Assembly (NCBI GenBank): GCA_958450365.1
Contig: CAUEEP010000735.1
Coordinates: 873,501-937,500, forward strand
Origin: Mesorhabditis belari
Lineage: Eukaryota; Nematoda; Chromadorea; Rhabditida; Rhabditidae
DNA: 64,000 bases
Direction of reading: 5' to 3'
A program made the position numbers and the translations under genes. Below the pieces are notes generated by a model. That model searched no databases. It saw only the letters and a program-made list of their open reading frames with translations, and had not been told where the DNA came from. Positions 40,741 to 52,909 of the stretch are shown in pieces. Within the stretch, counting starts at the first letter, position 1; each line of letters starts with the position of its first letter.

Positions 40741-42318
40741 CAGTGCGTTCCAAAAGTTTAGACGGTAGCGCAAAATGGGCGTTTCCGTAAAAAATGCAAC
40801 TAAATTTTTTGTTATTTTTATCTACATTAATGTAAAATACCGAAAAACTTTTAAGAAAAAACTTTTAACTTGCTGGCTTTGATGAAAATAAAAAAATATC
40901 GACTTTAGCAAAAACCGGGTGTTCCAAAAGTTTAGACGGTTTGGAATTTTATCTTTAAAAATTAATTTTTTTCAATATTTTTGGTTCTTTTTCTATACTG
41001 AACTTTTGCGTAATGATCTATTTTACAGGAAATGGGCAAGAAGGGAAAGATTTCCGCTCTCGAGGTTTCACAAATTGAGGCTTACCGTAACGCCGGCTGG
41101 ACCTTCAACAAAATTACAGAGAAACTTAATCGTTCTGAGCCAGGAGTTCGAAAAGCATTTGGAAGGATGAACAACAAACGTCCCAATAAGAAAATGGGTA
41201 GATCCACCAAGTTATCTGAAAGAGATCGACGACGTTTGTCAAATGCTGCTTCGAATTCGCCAAAGACAGCGAAGGAGTTAGTTGCTGAGTGTGGGCTCAA
41301 AGTTTCAAAACAAACGATTCTGCAAAGTTTGGAAGAAAATCCCAATCTGCAAAGAATGAAGATGATGCCAGCTCCAAAATTAAAGGATATCCACAAAACA
41401 GCACGTTTAGACTTCGCTCAACGTGAAATGAATCGAGATTGGGCAAAAGTGAGATTTATAACTCTGATTATCTAAACAAAATGAAACTTTAGATCATCTT
41501 CAGCGATGAGAAGAAGTGGTGCCTTGACGGACCAGACAATTATCTGCATTACTGGAGAGATTTACGAAAAGAACCAAAGTATTTTTCAAAGCGCAATTTT
41601 GGCGGAGGATCCCTGATGTGCTGGGGAGCTTTTTCTGCAGATCGGACGCTTGAGATTTGCTTCACCTCAATGAGAATGGATAGTATCGAGTATCAACAAG
41701 TTTTATCCCAATTTCTGATTCCATTTCTAACACAAAATCAAGGAAATTCTTGTTTTTATGCATGATGGGGCTTCCATTCATCGAAGCGCTTCGACCACCA
41801 GCTACCTTCAACAACAAAATGTCCCCGTGTTACCGTGGATCGCATGTTCTCCTGACTGTAACCCCATCGAGAACATTTGGGGATATCTTGTACGAAAGGT
41901 TTACAAAAATGGACAACAATACACAACGATCGACTCTTTGAAAGCGGCAATTATTAGAGAATGGGGTCAAATTCACTCCATGCTGATTCAATCGCTTATC
42001 CAAAGTATGCCGAAAAGAATCTTTCAGTTAATTCGCCGCGGAGGCAACTTTATTGATTTTTAAGACACGTTAAAGCACTTTCTTAAGTTTTTTTTACTGT
42101 TTTTTTCTGTTACAATAAATCCGTCTAAACTTTTGGAACACCCGGTTTTTGCTAAAGTCGATATTTTTTTATTTTCATCAAAGCCAGCAGGTTAAAAGTT
42201 TTTTCTTAAAAGTTTTTCGGTATTTTACATTAATGTAGATAAAAATAATAAAAAATTTAGTTGCATTTTTTACGGAAACGCCCATTTTGCGCTACCGTCT
42301 AAACTTTTGGAACGCACT
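40741..42318 (+). mobile_element. Tc1/Tc3-like element TcF with IR-DR ends (1,578 bp)
   Basis: TA-flanked. Inverted repeats of about 210 bp have the motif ccaaaagtttagacgg near the outer end and again at the inner end of each repeat, which is the two-binding-site (IR-DR) layout of Tc3 and Sleeping Beauty-type elements. It carries a transposase on plus. Confidence 0.93.
41032..42063 (+). pseudogene. TcF transposase, one intron and a single frameshift
   Basis: Tc3-type DD34E transposase. The first exon 41032-41453 has paired HTH domains (ALEVSQIEAYRNAGW, NKITEKLNRSEPGVRKAF, KQTILQSLEENPNL). A short intron (gtgaga ... ctttag, 41454-41492) precedes IIFSDEKKWCLDG with the first D. The second D in FMHDGASIHRS and the E in CSPDCNPIENIWG are 34 residues apart. 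The C-terminus QLIRRGGNFIDF ends at 42063. The frame slips by one base between about 41735 and 41757 (the first frame ends in TGA at 41763). That is the only lesion seen, so this copy died recently and relatives elsewhere may be active. Confidence 0.9.
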
Positions 42319-42320
42319 GT

Positions 42321-42545
42321 ATAGCGTTTTTATTTGAAATGGTCAAGCCGAGTGTTCATCGGAACTCGATCATAGAGTTGTATCGACGCGGGCTTTTGAC
42401 GGGTGCAATTTCTCAAAATTTATGGAGTTCCTATGCGGTGCGCTGTCAAACAGCGCATTGCGAACATGACGATCAAACGCTTCAGTCTCGCTGCCGCTTC
42501 TTGCAAGCATATATAACCAGAAACGAGAACAAAGCGAAATGAAAC
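42321..42545 (+). mobile_element. TcA N-terminal fragment
   Basis: VHRNSIIELYRRGLLTGAIS followed by a broken continuation. It begins immediately after the right TA of TcF, in the TcA leader gtttttatttgaaatgg. Confidence 0.65.
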
Positions 42546-42660
42546 TGCACTCTGGTTGAGTTTTGGCTATTTGAATAACTTTTGATCCTTTTATCCTCTA
42601 TTTTTCATCGGATCTTTAATCGCCGAATTTAGATTTCTAGGATGTTCTTTCGGATATGTA

Positions 42661-43197
42661 CAGGGTGACACAAAAGTTCGAAGCCACCTCGTTTTTAAGG
42701 TCAACAGAAAATTTTTGAAAAACGGTTTAGAAATTCGAAATCTAGACGATATTTTGGTCTCGAAAGGATTTTTCCGCAAAAACAGAACCTTCTCATGCAA
42801 GTAGACAGACCTATTTTCTTAAGTGAAACAACAGTTGTTTTCCGATTACGACTCGCCAACTTTTTAGAGCTAAAAGTTTTCCATTTCAGCTTCAATCAAC
42901 CTGACATTTTGCTATTCGTTTAGAAAGAGTTTAAAAAAATAGAATTCCTTTTGACTGATTCAGAAAATCCAGATAGTTTTTAAGAGAAATTCAATCGATC
43001 CGGCATTTGCGTTGATTTTGGCGATATATTGCCAATTAAAAGACTTGATTTTTGCTGTCAAAGCCTTAAATCTAACACAAACATGCTATAATTACAAAGT
43101 TTTATAAAAATATTCAGCGTTGGATAGTTTTTTGTTATCTTAAAAGTTGAAGAATTTGACGAAAAACAAGGTGGCTTTGAACTTTTGTGTCACCCTG
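42661..43197. mobile_element. Non-autonomous Tc1-like element (537 bp)
   Basis: Inverted ends cagggtgacacaaaagttcg flanked by TA. No transposase. The right half is repeated at 18208-18452, and part of its interior at 54059-54135 follows a Tc3-like N-terminal fragment, which suggests its autonomous parent. Confidence 0.8.
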
Positions 43198-43315
43198 TAA
43201 TTGTAAAAGTTTAGGGAAGGTCGTTCCAAAAGTTTCGCAGATATTCGGTAAGAAGAACACCAAAAATTTGTCGAAAAGGCTTTGTCTTGTCAATTGGCTT
43301 CTATCAATTCACTAT

Positions 43316-43442
43316 TAAAAGTCGATTTTGACCAAACGATCAGTATTTTAGTAAATGAATATTTATGGTACCCGAGAATCTTGAAGTATTCGGTTGTGGA
43401 TCTGGTGATACTGATCGTTTGGTCAAAATCGACTGCTAATAG
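43316..43442. repeat. Small palindromic element, second copy
   Basis: Inverted ends gtcgattttgaccaaacgat / atcgtttggtcaaaatcgac; counterpart of 18578-18704. Confidence 0.75.
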
Positions 43443-43549
43443 TAAGTTGATAGAGTTCTCGATTGCAAAAACATTGAAAATGGACGGGTTCAAGGATTGT
43501 GATGTGAGTGTGAAAAAGGGAATATTTAATACTAAGGTTTTTCCTGACA

Positions 43550-43990
43550 CTGGTCTTGCCGACCAGAAAGCTAGGTTTTGCCAGAAACCCGGTCCCATTC
43601 TAGTTTTCGGACTTTGCCTTGCCCGACCTAGCCTTATTGTAGGTTAACTACCGGCATGGCTTGTCTTTACTGCTTTCCCAGCCTAATAGTAAGTACCTAG
43701 GCCTGCCAGAAGCCAGAGAACATGCCAAGCTCAATTCAGAGATGTCCCAACCAATCCCAGGCTTGTTAGCTGGTTCTGGCTGGCTCTGTCCTGAACCTGT
43801 AACCAGTCAAGACCAGTGCCTAGTTAGAAGCCAAGTCCAAGCTTGGCTTTGATGGGTCTAGAGGCTTTTGGATGAATAAAGCCTAGAACTGGCTGGATGG
43901 TGCCATTTGTAGGGCGATTCAAGCAATGGCCTAGAACTGACCGGACTCTGGTGTTATCTGGTCCAGACCAGGCCTGAGCCTAACCAATCT
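43550..43990. repeat. Upstream repeat block of chemoreceptor unit C
   Basis: Copy of the block at 9060-9560 with small indels (ctggctggctctgtcctgaa). Confidence 0.7.
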
Positions 43991-44847
43991 AAAAGATTCT
44001 TGCCAAATTCTTTGATCTTTCACGATGAATACAAAGCAATATCAGCTAGCCCAATGCACTCCTATCAGAACGAGGAAAAATGATGTGTATCACCCACTTG
44101 CACCTAAGGGAAATCCGAGCACGGTTCAACAATCGGAATAAATTTTTGCAGTGCCTACATATGATTGATGTCAGTTGGAATTCCACGGTAGATTGTGATC
44201 CAGAGAAAAGCGACTAATGCTTTTGGTTCTGCATCATGCTTCACCTGTCTTTTGGAAAGAAATTAATTCTAATTTTATTATGAATAGGCGTTGACTAGCA
44301 AAAACCTACGAAGACAGAATCAAGATCAATTTTGGAAAATATCAAAACTCAGTCTAAAACTTCACCGAAATTTATGTACAATTGCAAGCACGATTTCAAT
44401 CTTACATACTTTATAATCAGTATATCGCCTAAGAAGAAAAATCTTGAAAATTCAAAAGCTACTTCTTTTCACCTGTTCTCACTTGTAAACCTTCTTGGAA
44501 AGAACAAAATTTGATTTATTTCTAATATCCTTCAATGTTTTTCGCCCCGGATTTTACGCAAAAACTCGTGATATCAGGAATTTACGATGTCGCAAGTGTT
44601 CTCTCAGTTATCCTATGCCCAGTGGTTTTGTATCTTTTGTATTTGGATCGGAAACGAGCCGCCAAAACGCACACCATCTTCCAAATGGCAATCGTGGTGA
44701 GTGAATTCAAATTTTCTATTTGAAACCATTAATCTTTCATCTTAATAAAAAGCACTTCATAGTTTAATTGAGAACTGAAATTTTATTCATTGAGGAGATC
44801 TCTTTCTTCCTATTTCCTTCCCCCTTTTGCTTGGCTGCTTGGCTACA

Positions 44848-44891
44848 GGCGACCTCTCTCCACTGAGCTACAGGCGCTTCTGATCCCAGAG
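44848..44891 (-). other. Truncated tRNA-derived sequence in intron 1 of paralogue C
   Basis: Only the A-box half (CGCCTGTAGCTCAGTGG on minus) remains. The B-box side seen in A, B and D is deleted. Confidence 0.45.
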
Positions 44892-45427
44892 AGAAAGAAG
44901 GCAGAAGAAGAAAGAAAGAGAAACTGCACACGTTGTCTCACAAGTACAAAAACAAAAGAAACCGTTTAAAAAAACTAGCTCTAATTCTAGCTTTCAGTGC
45001 ACCTCTTTTCTTTGTGATCTCTTTCTGGGCATCGCGAATCCGGTGTTTTTACTTCCATATCCCGCCGTCTATTGCGTGTCGCCGATCTTCAACTCAATCA
45101 CCATTCGACCATGGATGGCGAAAAATATACTCGTAACAACTCTTATCAATAGTACTTAATATTTTGCATTCAGCTCAGCTACGTTATTGGAGAAATCTTT
45201 ATTGCCTACTTGCTCGTTTCGACGTTTCATCATCGCTTGTTTTTATTGAGGAATGATGGCCGAAAAATTCAAAATTCACCCGTTTTTATTGGTTGTTCGA
45301 CTTTTATAGGCATTTTTCTGATTTTTTGCATTTTTGCCCTGCAAGGGTTGCCGTTTGTCGATGCAGAAGCAATAGAGAGAGAGGTGAGTGGATGAAAAGA
45401 TGAAAACTCATAAGGAAATGGTCTTAA

Positions 45428-46490
45428 AGGGGGGGCACATCCGCGCGAAATGGTGTTCTCTATCAGAATTTCACGTTTGAATATCCATTCGACGCAGAAA
45501 ATTGTGCTGAATTGAATGGTGAAGAAATTATCGAAATCCGTTTGACTCGATTTTTTAAAATCGCCTTTTATCGAAAAAACCGCACTTTTACAATGAACTC
45601 GCTCGCCGCGACCAACTTTCGGTGGCTCGTTCTCAGCGTGGCCGAAAGATTGCGCCCTCAAAACCGATAACTTTTGTTTGGACGGGTGCAAAGATCATTT
45701 TGATACCAAAAAATAAGAATTGATCAACTCTGCAAAGACTTGATGCCTTTTTGGTTAAATAGGTGAATCCGGGACACGCCCAAAAGGCGATTTTTTGCTT
45801 TGTTTTATCTTCCTAAGCTTTGTTTTAGCTCCCTGAGCATGTAAAACTAAAAATTAGTTGCCGGAAAACGATTTATAAGCTATCAACATGTACCCAAAAT
45901 TTTACTACCCACAACGCCTACAAACAACTAAGCCAGAATCAGTAACTGATTTGCTAATTAATTTTCTTTCTGTGCTAATGGCGCGGAAAAAATGGCGGAT
46001 CCGAGACACGCCCAAAAGGCATTTTCTGCTTTGTTTTAACTTTAATAAACCTCCCTAAGCATGTAAAACTAAAAACACGCCCGAGATTGTCCGTACGTCA
46101 CGTAGATTGTCCACGTTTTAGCGGGCAGAATGTCAAAAAACGTCATTTTCACCTTTAAAAGGCATCAAGTCTTTGCAGAGTTGATCAATTCTTATTTTTT
46201 TGGTATCAAAATGATCTTTGCACCCGTCCAAACAAAAGTTATCGGTTTTGAGGGCGCAATCTTTCGGCCACGCTGAGAACGAGCCACCGAAAGTTGGTCG
46301 CGGCGAGCGAGTTCATTGTAAAAGTGCGGTTTTTTCGATAAAAGGCGATTTTAAAAAATCGAGTCAGACGGATTTCGATAATTTCTTCACCATTCGATTC
46401 AGCACAATTTTCTGCGTCGAATGGATATTCAAACGTGAAATTCTGATAGAGAACGTTTTTTTGCCTTATTTCGCGCGGATGTGGGGGGTA
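45428..46490. repeat. Foldback element F1 with about 330-bp arms
   Basis: Inverted arms (about 45428-45757 and 46157-46483) carry the same sequence in both directions (tttcacgtttgaatatccat ... gagttgatcaattcttattt). The spacer contains two diverged direct repeats around gacacgcccaaaaggc and gagcatgtaaaactaaaaa. The outer edge starts agggggggcacatccg directly after TTAA. It sits in intron 3 of paralogue C. No transposase seen; similar short frames in the two arms are a by-product of the symmetry. Confidence 0.88.
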
Positions 46491-46494
46491 TTAA

Positions 46495-47122
46495 TCGCGG
46501 CCGGGTGAAAATAAAAATTTTTTTACGGCAACCACCTGTTTTTTTATTTTAATATCGCTGATTTTATTATAAAAAGCATAAAAATCACCCGGCTAGAGTG
46601 ATTTAATGGGTTTGCAAATTTTTGGAGACACTGCAAGGCTTGCGTGGTTCATCTACAAGGTGAGTGCGAAAGTTAAGCAAAAGTCAGACATTATGTTTTC
46701 TTTTTGTTTCCTTTAGACTTTCGATCTACACTTTTGGTTTTTAACATCTCTAGATGCCTTTTTCCAGATGGAGACTTTATGTTTAGATAATGCAAAAGGC
46801 CATCAAAACACCCTTAGCTATCTATTAGAGTGTGTTCCTCTCGAGTAATGCGTTTTCTAAAAGGCACCTATTTGAGAAAACTAAAACCACAATCGACCAC
46901 AAATGGAAAAAAGATCTTATTGTGTCAATCAAAGCGCTGAAGACGTCCTACGGTGGAGGAGATCCAGTCACTTCTGGTGAAGATGCGCTGGAAATTGATA
47001 AGATAGGAAGCCGATTTGAGGAACTGCTGTACTTGAGCGAAGATGAAAGTGAGCAAGAGGAAGAATTATAGATTAACAACTTATTTTTATTGTTTTTTAT
47101 CGTCACCCGGCCATACCCCCCT
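46495..47122 (+). mobile_element. R1-type element, second copy, truncated
   Basis: Begins TTAA-TCGCGGCCGGGTG like the copy at 17373. It keeps the DDE-type word (LDNAKGHQNTLSYLL, about 46775-46820) and an open C-terminal part (46832-47071) with HKWKKDLIVSIKALK, then YLSEDESEQEEEL and a stop. The right end is short (cacccggccatacccccct) and is followed by a TTAA that also flanks F1 on its left. R1 seems to have jumped into F1 or next to it, and the pair now sits between one pair of TTAA sites. Confidence 0.75.
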
Positions 47123-47735
47123 TTAACTCAAAGCATTGAGTTGGAAAATAAAGTTTACCATTGTGGTGATTAGGCATAAGTTTTGGTTTTTTGATTTAGG
47201 CTTTTGACGAGTATGGAAGTGGTCTCTATCGACTTGTAATCATTTTTGGCTATTTTGCATGGGGCGTTTTGTTCCCGTGGGATTCTGATGTTATCGTGGG
47301 TTTTCTTCAGATAGTTTTTCACCATGCTAAGCGCATTCGAATCCAGTAAACCTGTAAGCCGAGATTTTGGAAAGAATCAAGAAAATTTTCAGAATCACTC
47401 GACTGTCCGAATCCCCGACGAAATACTGACGTTTATAAAAGAAACACCGGGTACCTTCTATTGGGTGCTTAATCGGTCGCTCATTCGATACGTTGCTATT
47501 TTCTTACTAATCTTTCTTTTGTTGCTGGTGACCGAAATTGGCTTCACAGTGCTTAGAATATCTCATTTTACGTACAAACTCGGTAAGAATATTCGAAGTA
47601 AACAGGCTCGGCAAACACAAATCGGCTATGTGCAAATTCTTCTATTACACGTGGGAAATGGTAAAAAAAATTAAGTAAAACGGACAGAATCTAAAGGAAA
47701 AATTTAATTAGGGATCTTTTATACAAAAGTTATTA

Positions 47736-49157
47736 GGGACTTGCAAAAGAAACTGCGGATTACTTCCGAGGACCAAAGTTTTTTTTATTTGAAGGGTGAT
47801 GGTCCGGTTTAAATTGTATTATACAGTGCGTTTCAAATTCTTAAACGCACCCTCTAAAATAGCGAATTTTGCATTTTGACCACCGCTACAACTATTAATC
47901 TTTTTCTATTAGAAAGAGCATGTCTTAAAACCTAAAAAACACGAAAAATAAGCATACTGTAAAAAGTAAAAATTTTCAAAATAGAAACTTTTTGCTAAAT
48001 CAGCCGTTTCAAATTCTTAAACGCACCCGCCTTTGCTGTTGTTATTTGAAATTTTTCGTTTTGTTGTGCATATTTTTTTATTAGATTTATAATTTTTGTT
48101 AATTTCCAAGTAAATGGCACACGGAAAGCTGTTCACGGATTATGAGGAAGGCCAGATTGATGCCCGTTTGGGGATTGGCGACTCAATAAGGAAAATCGCA
48201 AAAAATTTGGGCCGATCCGACTCTGCCGTGCGAAATTATATAAAGTCCGAGTTCGTTTCTGCACCAAAGAAGAACCCAGGACCAAAACCAAAGCTTACAC
48301 CGCGAGCTAGACGCTATCTTGTGAACAAAATCCACGGAAAAACGATAAATGAAGTGAAAACGGAACGGAAAATCGACGCTTTGAAGGCGACAATTTGGCG
48401 AGCCTTCAAAGAAAACCCACATATCGATCGACAATTATTGAGCATGCAACCGGTCGTGAAGCTTTTGCACAAGAAAGCCCGATTGGCCTTCGCCAAGGCT
48501 CATATGAATCAGGATTGGTCTATGGTTAGAAAGCCGCTGAAGTTTTATTATTTTTTTTGCGGTTAGGTGATCTTTTCCGATGAGAAGAAATGGAATTGAA
48601 ATGGTCCAATGGCGTTGACTACTATTGGAGGTATCTTCGATGCGCTCCGATGGTGTTTGGAACTCGAAACTTTGGGAGTGGTTCTGTGATGGTTTGGGCC
48701 GCCTTTTGTGCTGATGGAACGGTCGCTCTGAAGATGGTTTCGAATCGGATGACTCGATAGATATCTTGAACAATTGCTTGTTGCCGTTTTTGCTCCTAAA
48801 TCCGACCGTTCCCGATTTGTTTCAATACGACAACGCGTCAATTCATCGAGCCGGAGACACCCGAGACCAGCTGAACAACAACAACATTGCAACTTTGGAC
48901 TGACCCGCTCGATCTCCTGACGTCAATCCGATAGGGAATTGATGCCGAATACTTGTCCAAGCTGCCTACAAAAATCATCATCAGTTTCAAAACGTATTTT
49001 GTACCTAAAACAGCGATCCGTTTGGCCTGAAGCTGTGTCACTTGTTCTGGTCTATGCAACACTCTCTTGCAAATCAAAAGTTTAACAATCCTAAAGAAGT
49101 CGAAATTTGGGTGCAAGACTACTTTGCGTCACGGGACCCCGAATTTTTCGAATCAGG
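47736..49157 (+). mobile_element. Tc1-like element (TcC) nested in a mariner relic, intron 5 of paralogue C
   Basis: The outer layer is mariner: terminus ttagggacttgcaaaagaaa at 47736 and, on the right, a mariner C-terminus (WSMQHSLANQKFNNPKEVE, 49050-49155). The inner layer from about 47824 is Tc1-like with the motif gtgcgtttcaaattcttaaa at the outer and inner ends of its repeat. Its transposase starts at 48114 (DYEEGQIDARLGIGDSI, GRSDSAVRNYIKSEF), has an intron ending gcggttag, then VIFSDEKK, a degraded middle, YDNASIHRAG and SPDVNPIGN, in which the catalytic E is G. There are several stops and frameshifts. Inactive. Confidence 0.78.
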
Positions 49158-50336
49158 CATTTTATACAAACGTTACATGGTAATTTACAAAGTTATGTAA
49201 ACTTGCATGAAATCTTTCGGCGAAAGAAACACAAATATTCGATTTTCAATCGCGCTCAAGGCTTACAGACGAATAAAATCCTTTTTCAGTTCTTTGCCCT
49301 TTGCCTATTTTATGGCCTTTCATTTCTTGTTTTTTTCCTGAACTTGGCTCAAGATTACGTTAACTTACATTCTGGTTAGTGAAAAAGTTCTGATGAATTA
49401 GGACATTGATAAAACAAGCACTTTTCTTTTCAGTCTCATGCATCTTAATGGCCTATGTCAGTTGGCATTCCACGGTAAATTGTTTGATTTTGATTTTTGG
49501 CGCAAAGTCTATGCGGAGACTTCTCTTCAAAAAGATCAAGGAGCTGTGGTCAAGGAGGTCTTGAAATAGTGACATGTTTTCGAAAAAGTATTACTTTTCT
49601 GAACTTGGACTTGGATTTTTAACGACTTGAATCCTGTTGATGAATCTTGAATAGACTTGAATCACCGACTTATTTTAGCCTATCACAAGTATCATGGAGA
49701 ACACTCAAATCGTCATGGCTCAATCGCTGGAAAAGCGAATCAACAAGGAAAATTGAAAGTCGTTGCCACGACTAGGGCGAAGTCCTTAACGAATAATGTG
49801 CATACGTGATTGATTTGATTTTGATTTTGATTGTTGATTTTGATTTTGATTTGAGCGTTTCTTGATTGTTCAAAAAATTTCTAATAAAGTTCTTCTGGCT
49901 GCACATGCTATTTTTGTGTATTTGATGCTGCAAAAAGGCTTGTAGTTTTGATATTCAATTATTGGGTTTTTAAATTCGAAATTGAATAGCCAAAGCTCGA
50001 AGCATAAGTCTAACATGCATTTTTTGATTAATCTTTAATGCTTTTTGATTATTAGGTGATAAACAAATAAGCAAAGCTTTTATTGTTTTGAAAAATCAAT
50101 TATACGTTTAAAATAAACTAGCATCTATTCCTCAAAATGATCTATATTTTCTTAAAAAAGAGGCAAAACGGTCTAAAAGAATGAATCTTACAAGCGAGGG
50201 CCCCCAGAAAAAGAAAAAGGAACTTGAAAAAAGTTTCTATTGTCAAAAAACGAAAGAAAGTGTTGTTAACTGGTTGTTAAATGAATGGTAGTCCAGTCAA
50301 GCATTCGCAATAGTCTTGCTTTTGCATTCACGTCTA

Positions 50337-50712
50337 CAGTGTGCATCATAATTATGACCCTGCGGGTGTCAGCTTTATCTGTGACCATTTGGTGCCACCT
50401 ATATGTTGTTATTTTATATTTTTGCTTTTTTCATGTTTATCCTTGTTTGATGATATAATTTCTGAGATTATATAGTGTTTTTATTTGTTTGATTGTTATA
50501 AAACTTTGCTATCCTTGGGTGACTTCTTAGAATCTTAGAAGCTAAGGTGTGTGCTAAACCACATCGAACAGTTGACTCGTTAAAGAAAGCGCTCCTTAAA
50601 GCATGGGACGAGCCTGATGTTGTCTACTTGCATGCCACAGTTGACGCCTTTCGCCCACGTCTTGAAGCGTGCTTGCCGCTAAAGAAGGAATTTGTGAAAT
50701 TTGAGCTATAAT
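50337..50712 (+). mobile_element. TcA deletion derivative
   Basis: The 5' terminus of TcA (gtgcatcataattatgaccc) is joined directly near 50490 to the 3' coding end (KALLKAWDEPDVVYLHA, FRPRLEACLPLKKEF). The transposase middle is missing. Confidence 0.65.
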
Positions 50713-51535
50713 ATGCACTAAACTTGAATTTTTACCCACTTGCAAAGTTGAAATGCGTGTTTTTTTGGAGACAGGTTCGACGAGAAGCCATTGCAGTGGA
50801 TTGATTTCATAGCTTTCCGGATCCTTGCTCATGTCGGGCTCAATTTGATCATCCAAACAAAGGGAATCTAAGCATAAAACGTAACAAATTATTTTTTGAG
50901 AAAGGTTACCGTTTTTGAAGAGGACCCGCTCTTTGATGTTATTCCAGACAAGCTCGTCGTATAAAGTACATCTGCAACTCCAGCGTGGGTCCAGAAAAAT
51001 TGCTTCTTGCAAAAACTCATCCTGATAAGCTTCTGCGGTGGCTTTGTTGAGCTTGTCTGTGAACACTTTGCTTATATCGATAAGAGCTTCATCTCCTAGC
51101 ATCATTCAGCATCTAATATCTAATAAAATATTAGATAAGAATTTGGGCACTTAACAACAATTTTTTTACTGGTTATTTTCAAAGTTTTCAATAAATAAAT
51201 GATATCCGAATAAATAAATGATAGCGAAGAACTATCAGACGACATCTAAAAATTAATAATACTAAAATAAATAAAAATGGCATTTACCTTTCTCGAATAT
51301 TCGTCAAAAAGCCCAAAGATCCCGACAATTTTTTTTACCACACTAAGCTCTTCTTCGTCTAGCACATCTTTATTTATCTCTCCTAGGATTGCATTTATCG
51401 GACGTGTCTGAAATGCAAAGCTTTTAGACGTGTCTAAAATGCAAACTTCACCTTCGGATGATCTGGGTGATCGTAACTGAAGCTGTTTTTCAAATTGAAT
51501 ATGATTCAGAAGCAGAGCTGAAATTGAAGACACTG
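50713..51535 (-). pseudogene. hAT-like transposase fragment
   Basis: Minus-strand exons: 51533 to about 51291 (LDEEELSVVKKIVGIFGLFDEYSRK, donor gtaaat), about 51105-50914 (LGDEALIDISKVFTDKL, EAIFLDPRWSCR, donor gtaacc) and about 50867-50740 (DDQIEPDMSKDPESYE). The order of an acidic helical segment followed by a (L/F)LDPR(W/F) word is typical of hAT transposases, between the catalytic domain and the dimerisation region. A decayed copy lies at 58205-58915. Termini were not identified. Confidence 0.55.
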
Positions 51536-51570
51536 TGTTGTTGAGGGAATTCGTTTGAACTCCCGAATCT

Positions 51571-51676
51571 CAGTGTTCCACCCTCCACAGAAACAATTGT
51601 CACCATCACAAAGTCGTCAGCTATGCACTGAAAGCTGCTTATTCAAGTCACAAAATTATCACACTTGCTGTTGATT
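51571..51676. repeat. Inverted copy of a lectin-gene segment
   Basis: Reverse complement of 29262-29363 (ccaccctccacagaaacaat, cgtcagctatgcactgaaag). A piece of the lectin locus was copied 22 kb away next to the hAT relic. Confidence 0.7.
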
Positions 51677-51679
51677 GAA

Positions 51680-52362
51680 TATTGTCCTCAAATGACCCTC
51701 AAATTATTCAACGTTGAACAAGTGCTAAACAAGTAGAATGACCGAATTTATGCTATTTTCAACCCACAAATCAATATCATTATTCATCCAGCTTCACTCA
51801 TGGTATGGGCAGGGATCACGGCTGATGGAAAGACTCCTCTTGTCTTCGTGCCATCAGGAGTCAAGGTCAACAGTCGAGCATATTTGGACATTTTGCGACA
51901 AGACGTTTTGCCCTGGGCTCAATCTCATTTTGGACAACGAATATTTCAGCAAGATAGAGCACCGGCTCACAAGTCTCGAATAGTCCAGGATTGGTGTGAG
52001 CAGAACCTGCCCGATTTCATCTCATTCAACGAGTGCCCTCGAAGCACGCCGGATCTTAATCCGCTTTTTCCTCAGTTTGGTCAATCTTAGAAGCTAAGGG
52101 GTGTGCTAAACCACATCGAACAGTTGACTCGTTAAAGAAAGCGCTCCTCAAAGCATGGGACGAGTCTGATGTTGCCTACTTTCATGCCACAGTTGACGCC
52201 TTTCGCCCACGTCTTGAAGCGTGCTTGCCGCTAAAGAAGGAATTTGTGAAATTTGAGTTTTACACTTGTTCAATATAAATAAAGATTATTATAAAACTTT
52301 GTTTTCTTTGGGTGACTTGTTTTTCGGTCAAGACCGACTGCCTTATCTGGACCCATAATTAT
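51680..52362 (+). mobile_element. TcA C-terminal half
   Basis: Plus-strand transposase from the ASLMVWAGITADGKTP region (51797 onward) through FQQDRAPAHKSRIVQDW (second D) and a frame change to KALLKAWDESDVAYFHA. It ends near a terminus read as ataacgcaccctg. The N-terminal half is absent. Confidence 0.75.
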
Positions 52363-52369
52363 AACGCAC

Positions 52370-52905
52370 CCTGTATACGGCGTGTCAATTGCATAACCTT
52401 GTCAAAAAATCAAGCGAATTAAGATTCGGCGAGCTTGGAGGCCACTCGTTGAATGAGATGAAATCGAGTAGGTTCTGCTCACACTAATCCTGGACTATTC
52501 GAGACTGGTGAGCCGGTGCTCTATCTTGCTGAAATATCCAGCTACTTTGACCAAAATGAGATTGAGCCCAGGGCAAAATGTCCAAATATGCTTGACTGTT
52601 GACCTTGACTCCTGATGGCACGAAGACAAGAGGAGTCTTTCCATCGGCCGTGATCCCTGCCCACACCATGATTGAAGCTGGATGAAGAACGATTTTTTTT
52701 GTGGGTTGGAAATTGCATAAATCCGGTCATTCTTCTTGTTTAGCATTTGCTCAACGTTGAATAATTTGTCTACAGGGTGCATCATAATTATGACCCTGCG
52801 GGTGTCAGCTTTATCTGTGACCATTTGGTGCCACCTATATGTTGTTATTTTATATCTTTTGCTTTTCTCATGTTTATTCTTGTCTTATGATATAATTTCT
52901 AAGAT
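52370..52905 (-). mobile_element. TcA internal fragment, opposite orientation
   Basis: The minus strand has VWAGITADGKTPLVFV and FQQDRAPAHQSRIVQD, running into the TcA 5' terminus (cagggtgcatcataattatg at 52775). With 51680-52362 this forms a tail-to-tail pair of TcA pieces. Confidence 0.7.
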
Positions 52906-52909
52906 GATA

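Larger units (their letters stand above)
44535..49809 (+). pseudogene. Serpentine chemoreceptor paralogue C, split by two transposon insertions
   Basis: Exons by comparison with B: 44535-44696, 44998-45132, 45174-45383, 47200-47345, 47393-47650, 49290-49374, 49434-about 49553, 49679-49809. All exons are open. Introns 3 and 5 hold a 1.7-kb and a 1.4-kb insertion. Exon 4 has the same one-base-short end as A, D and E. The exon 7 donor is damaged (tcaaggaggtc in place of tcaagtaagcc). The protein parts match B closely (ITNPVFLLPYPAVYC, YVIGEIFIAYLLV). Probably non-functional, although most exons remain intact. Confidence 0.72.

Noticed and set aside
45269..45691. 140-codon minus frame and its 96-codon twin at 46218-46508 with identical protein
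   Set aside because: The identity comes from the two inverted arms of the F1 foldback element; no start context, domain or codon pattern supports a protein.
48838..49116. Minus-strand frames over the TcC/mariner nest
   Set aside because: They are antisense to the recognisable transposase remnants and share no motif with known proteins.
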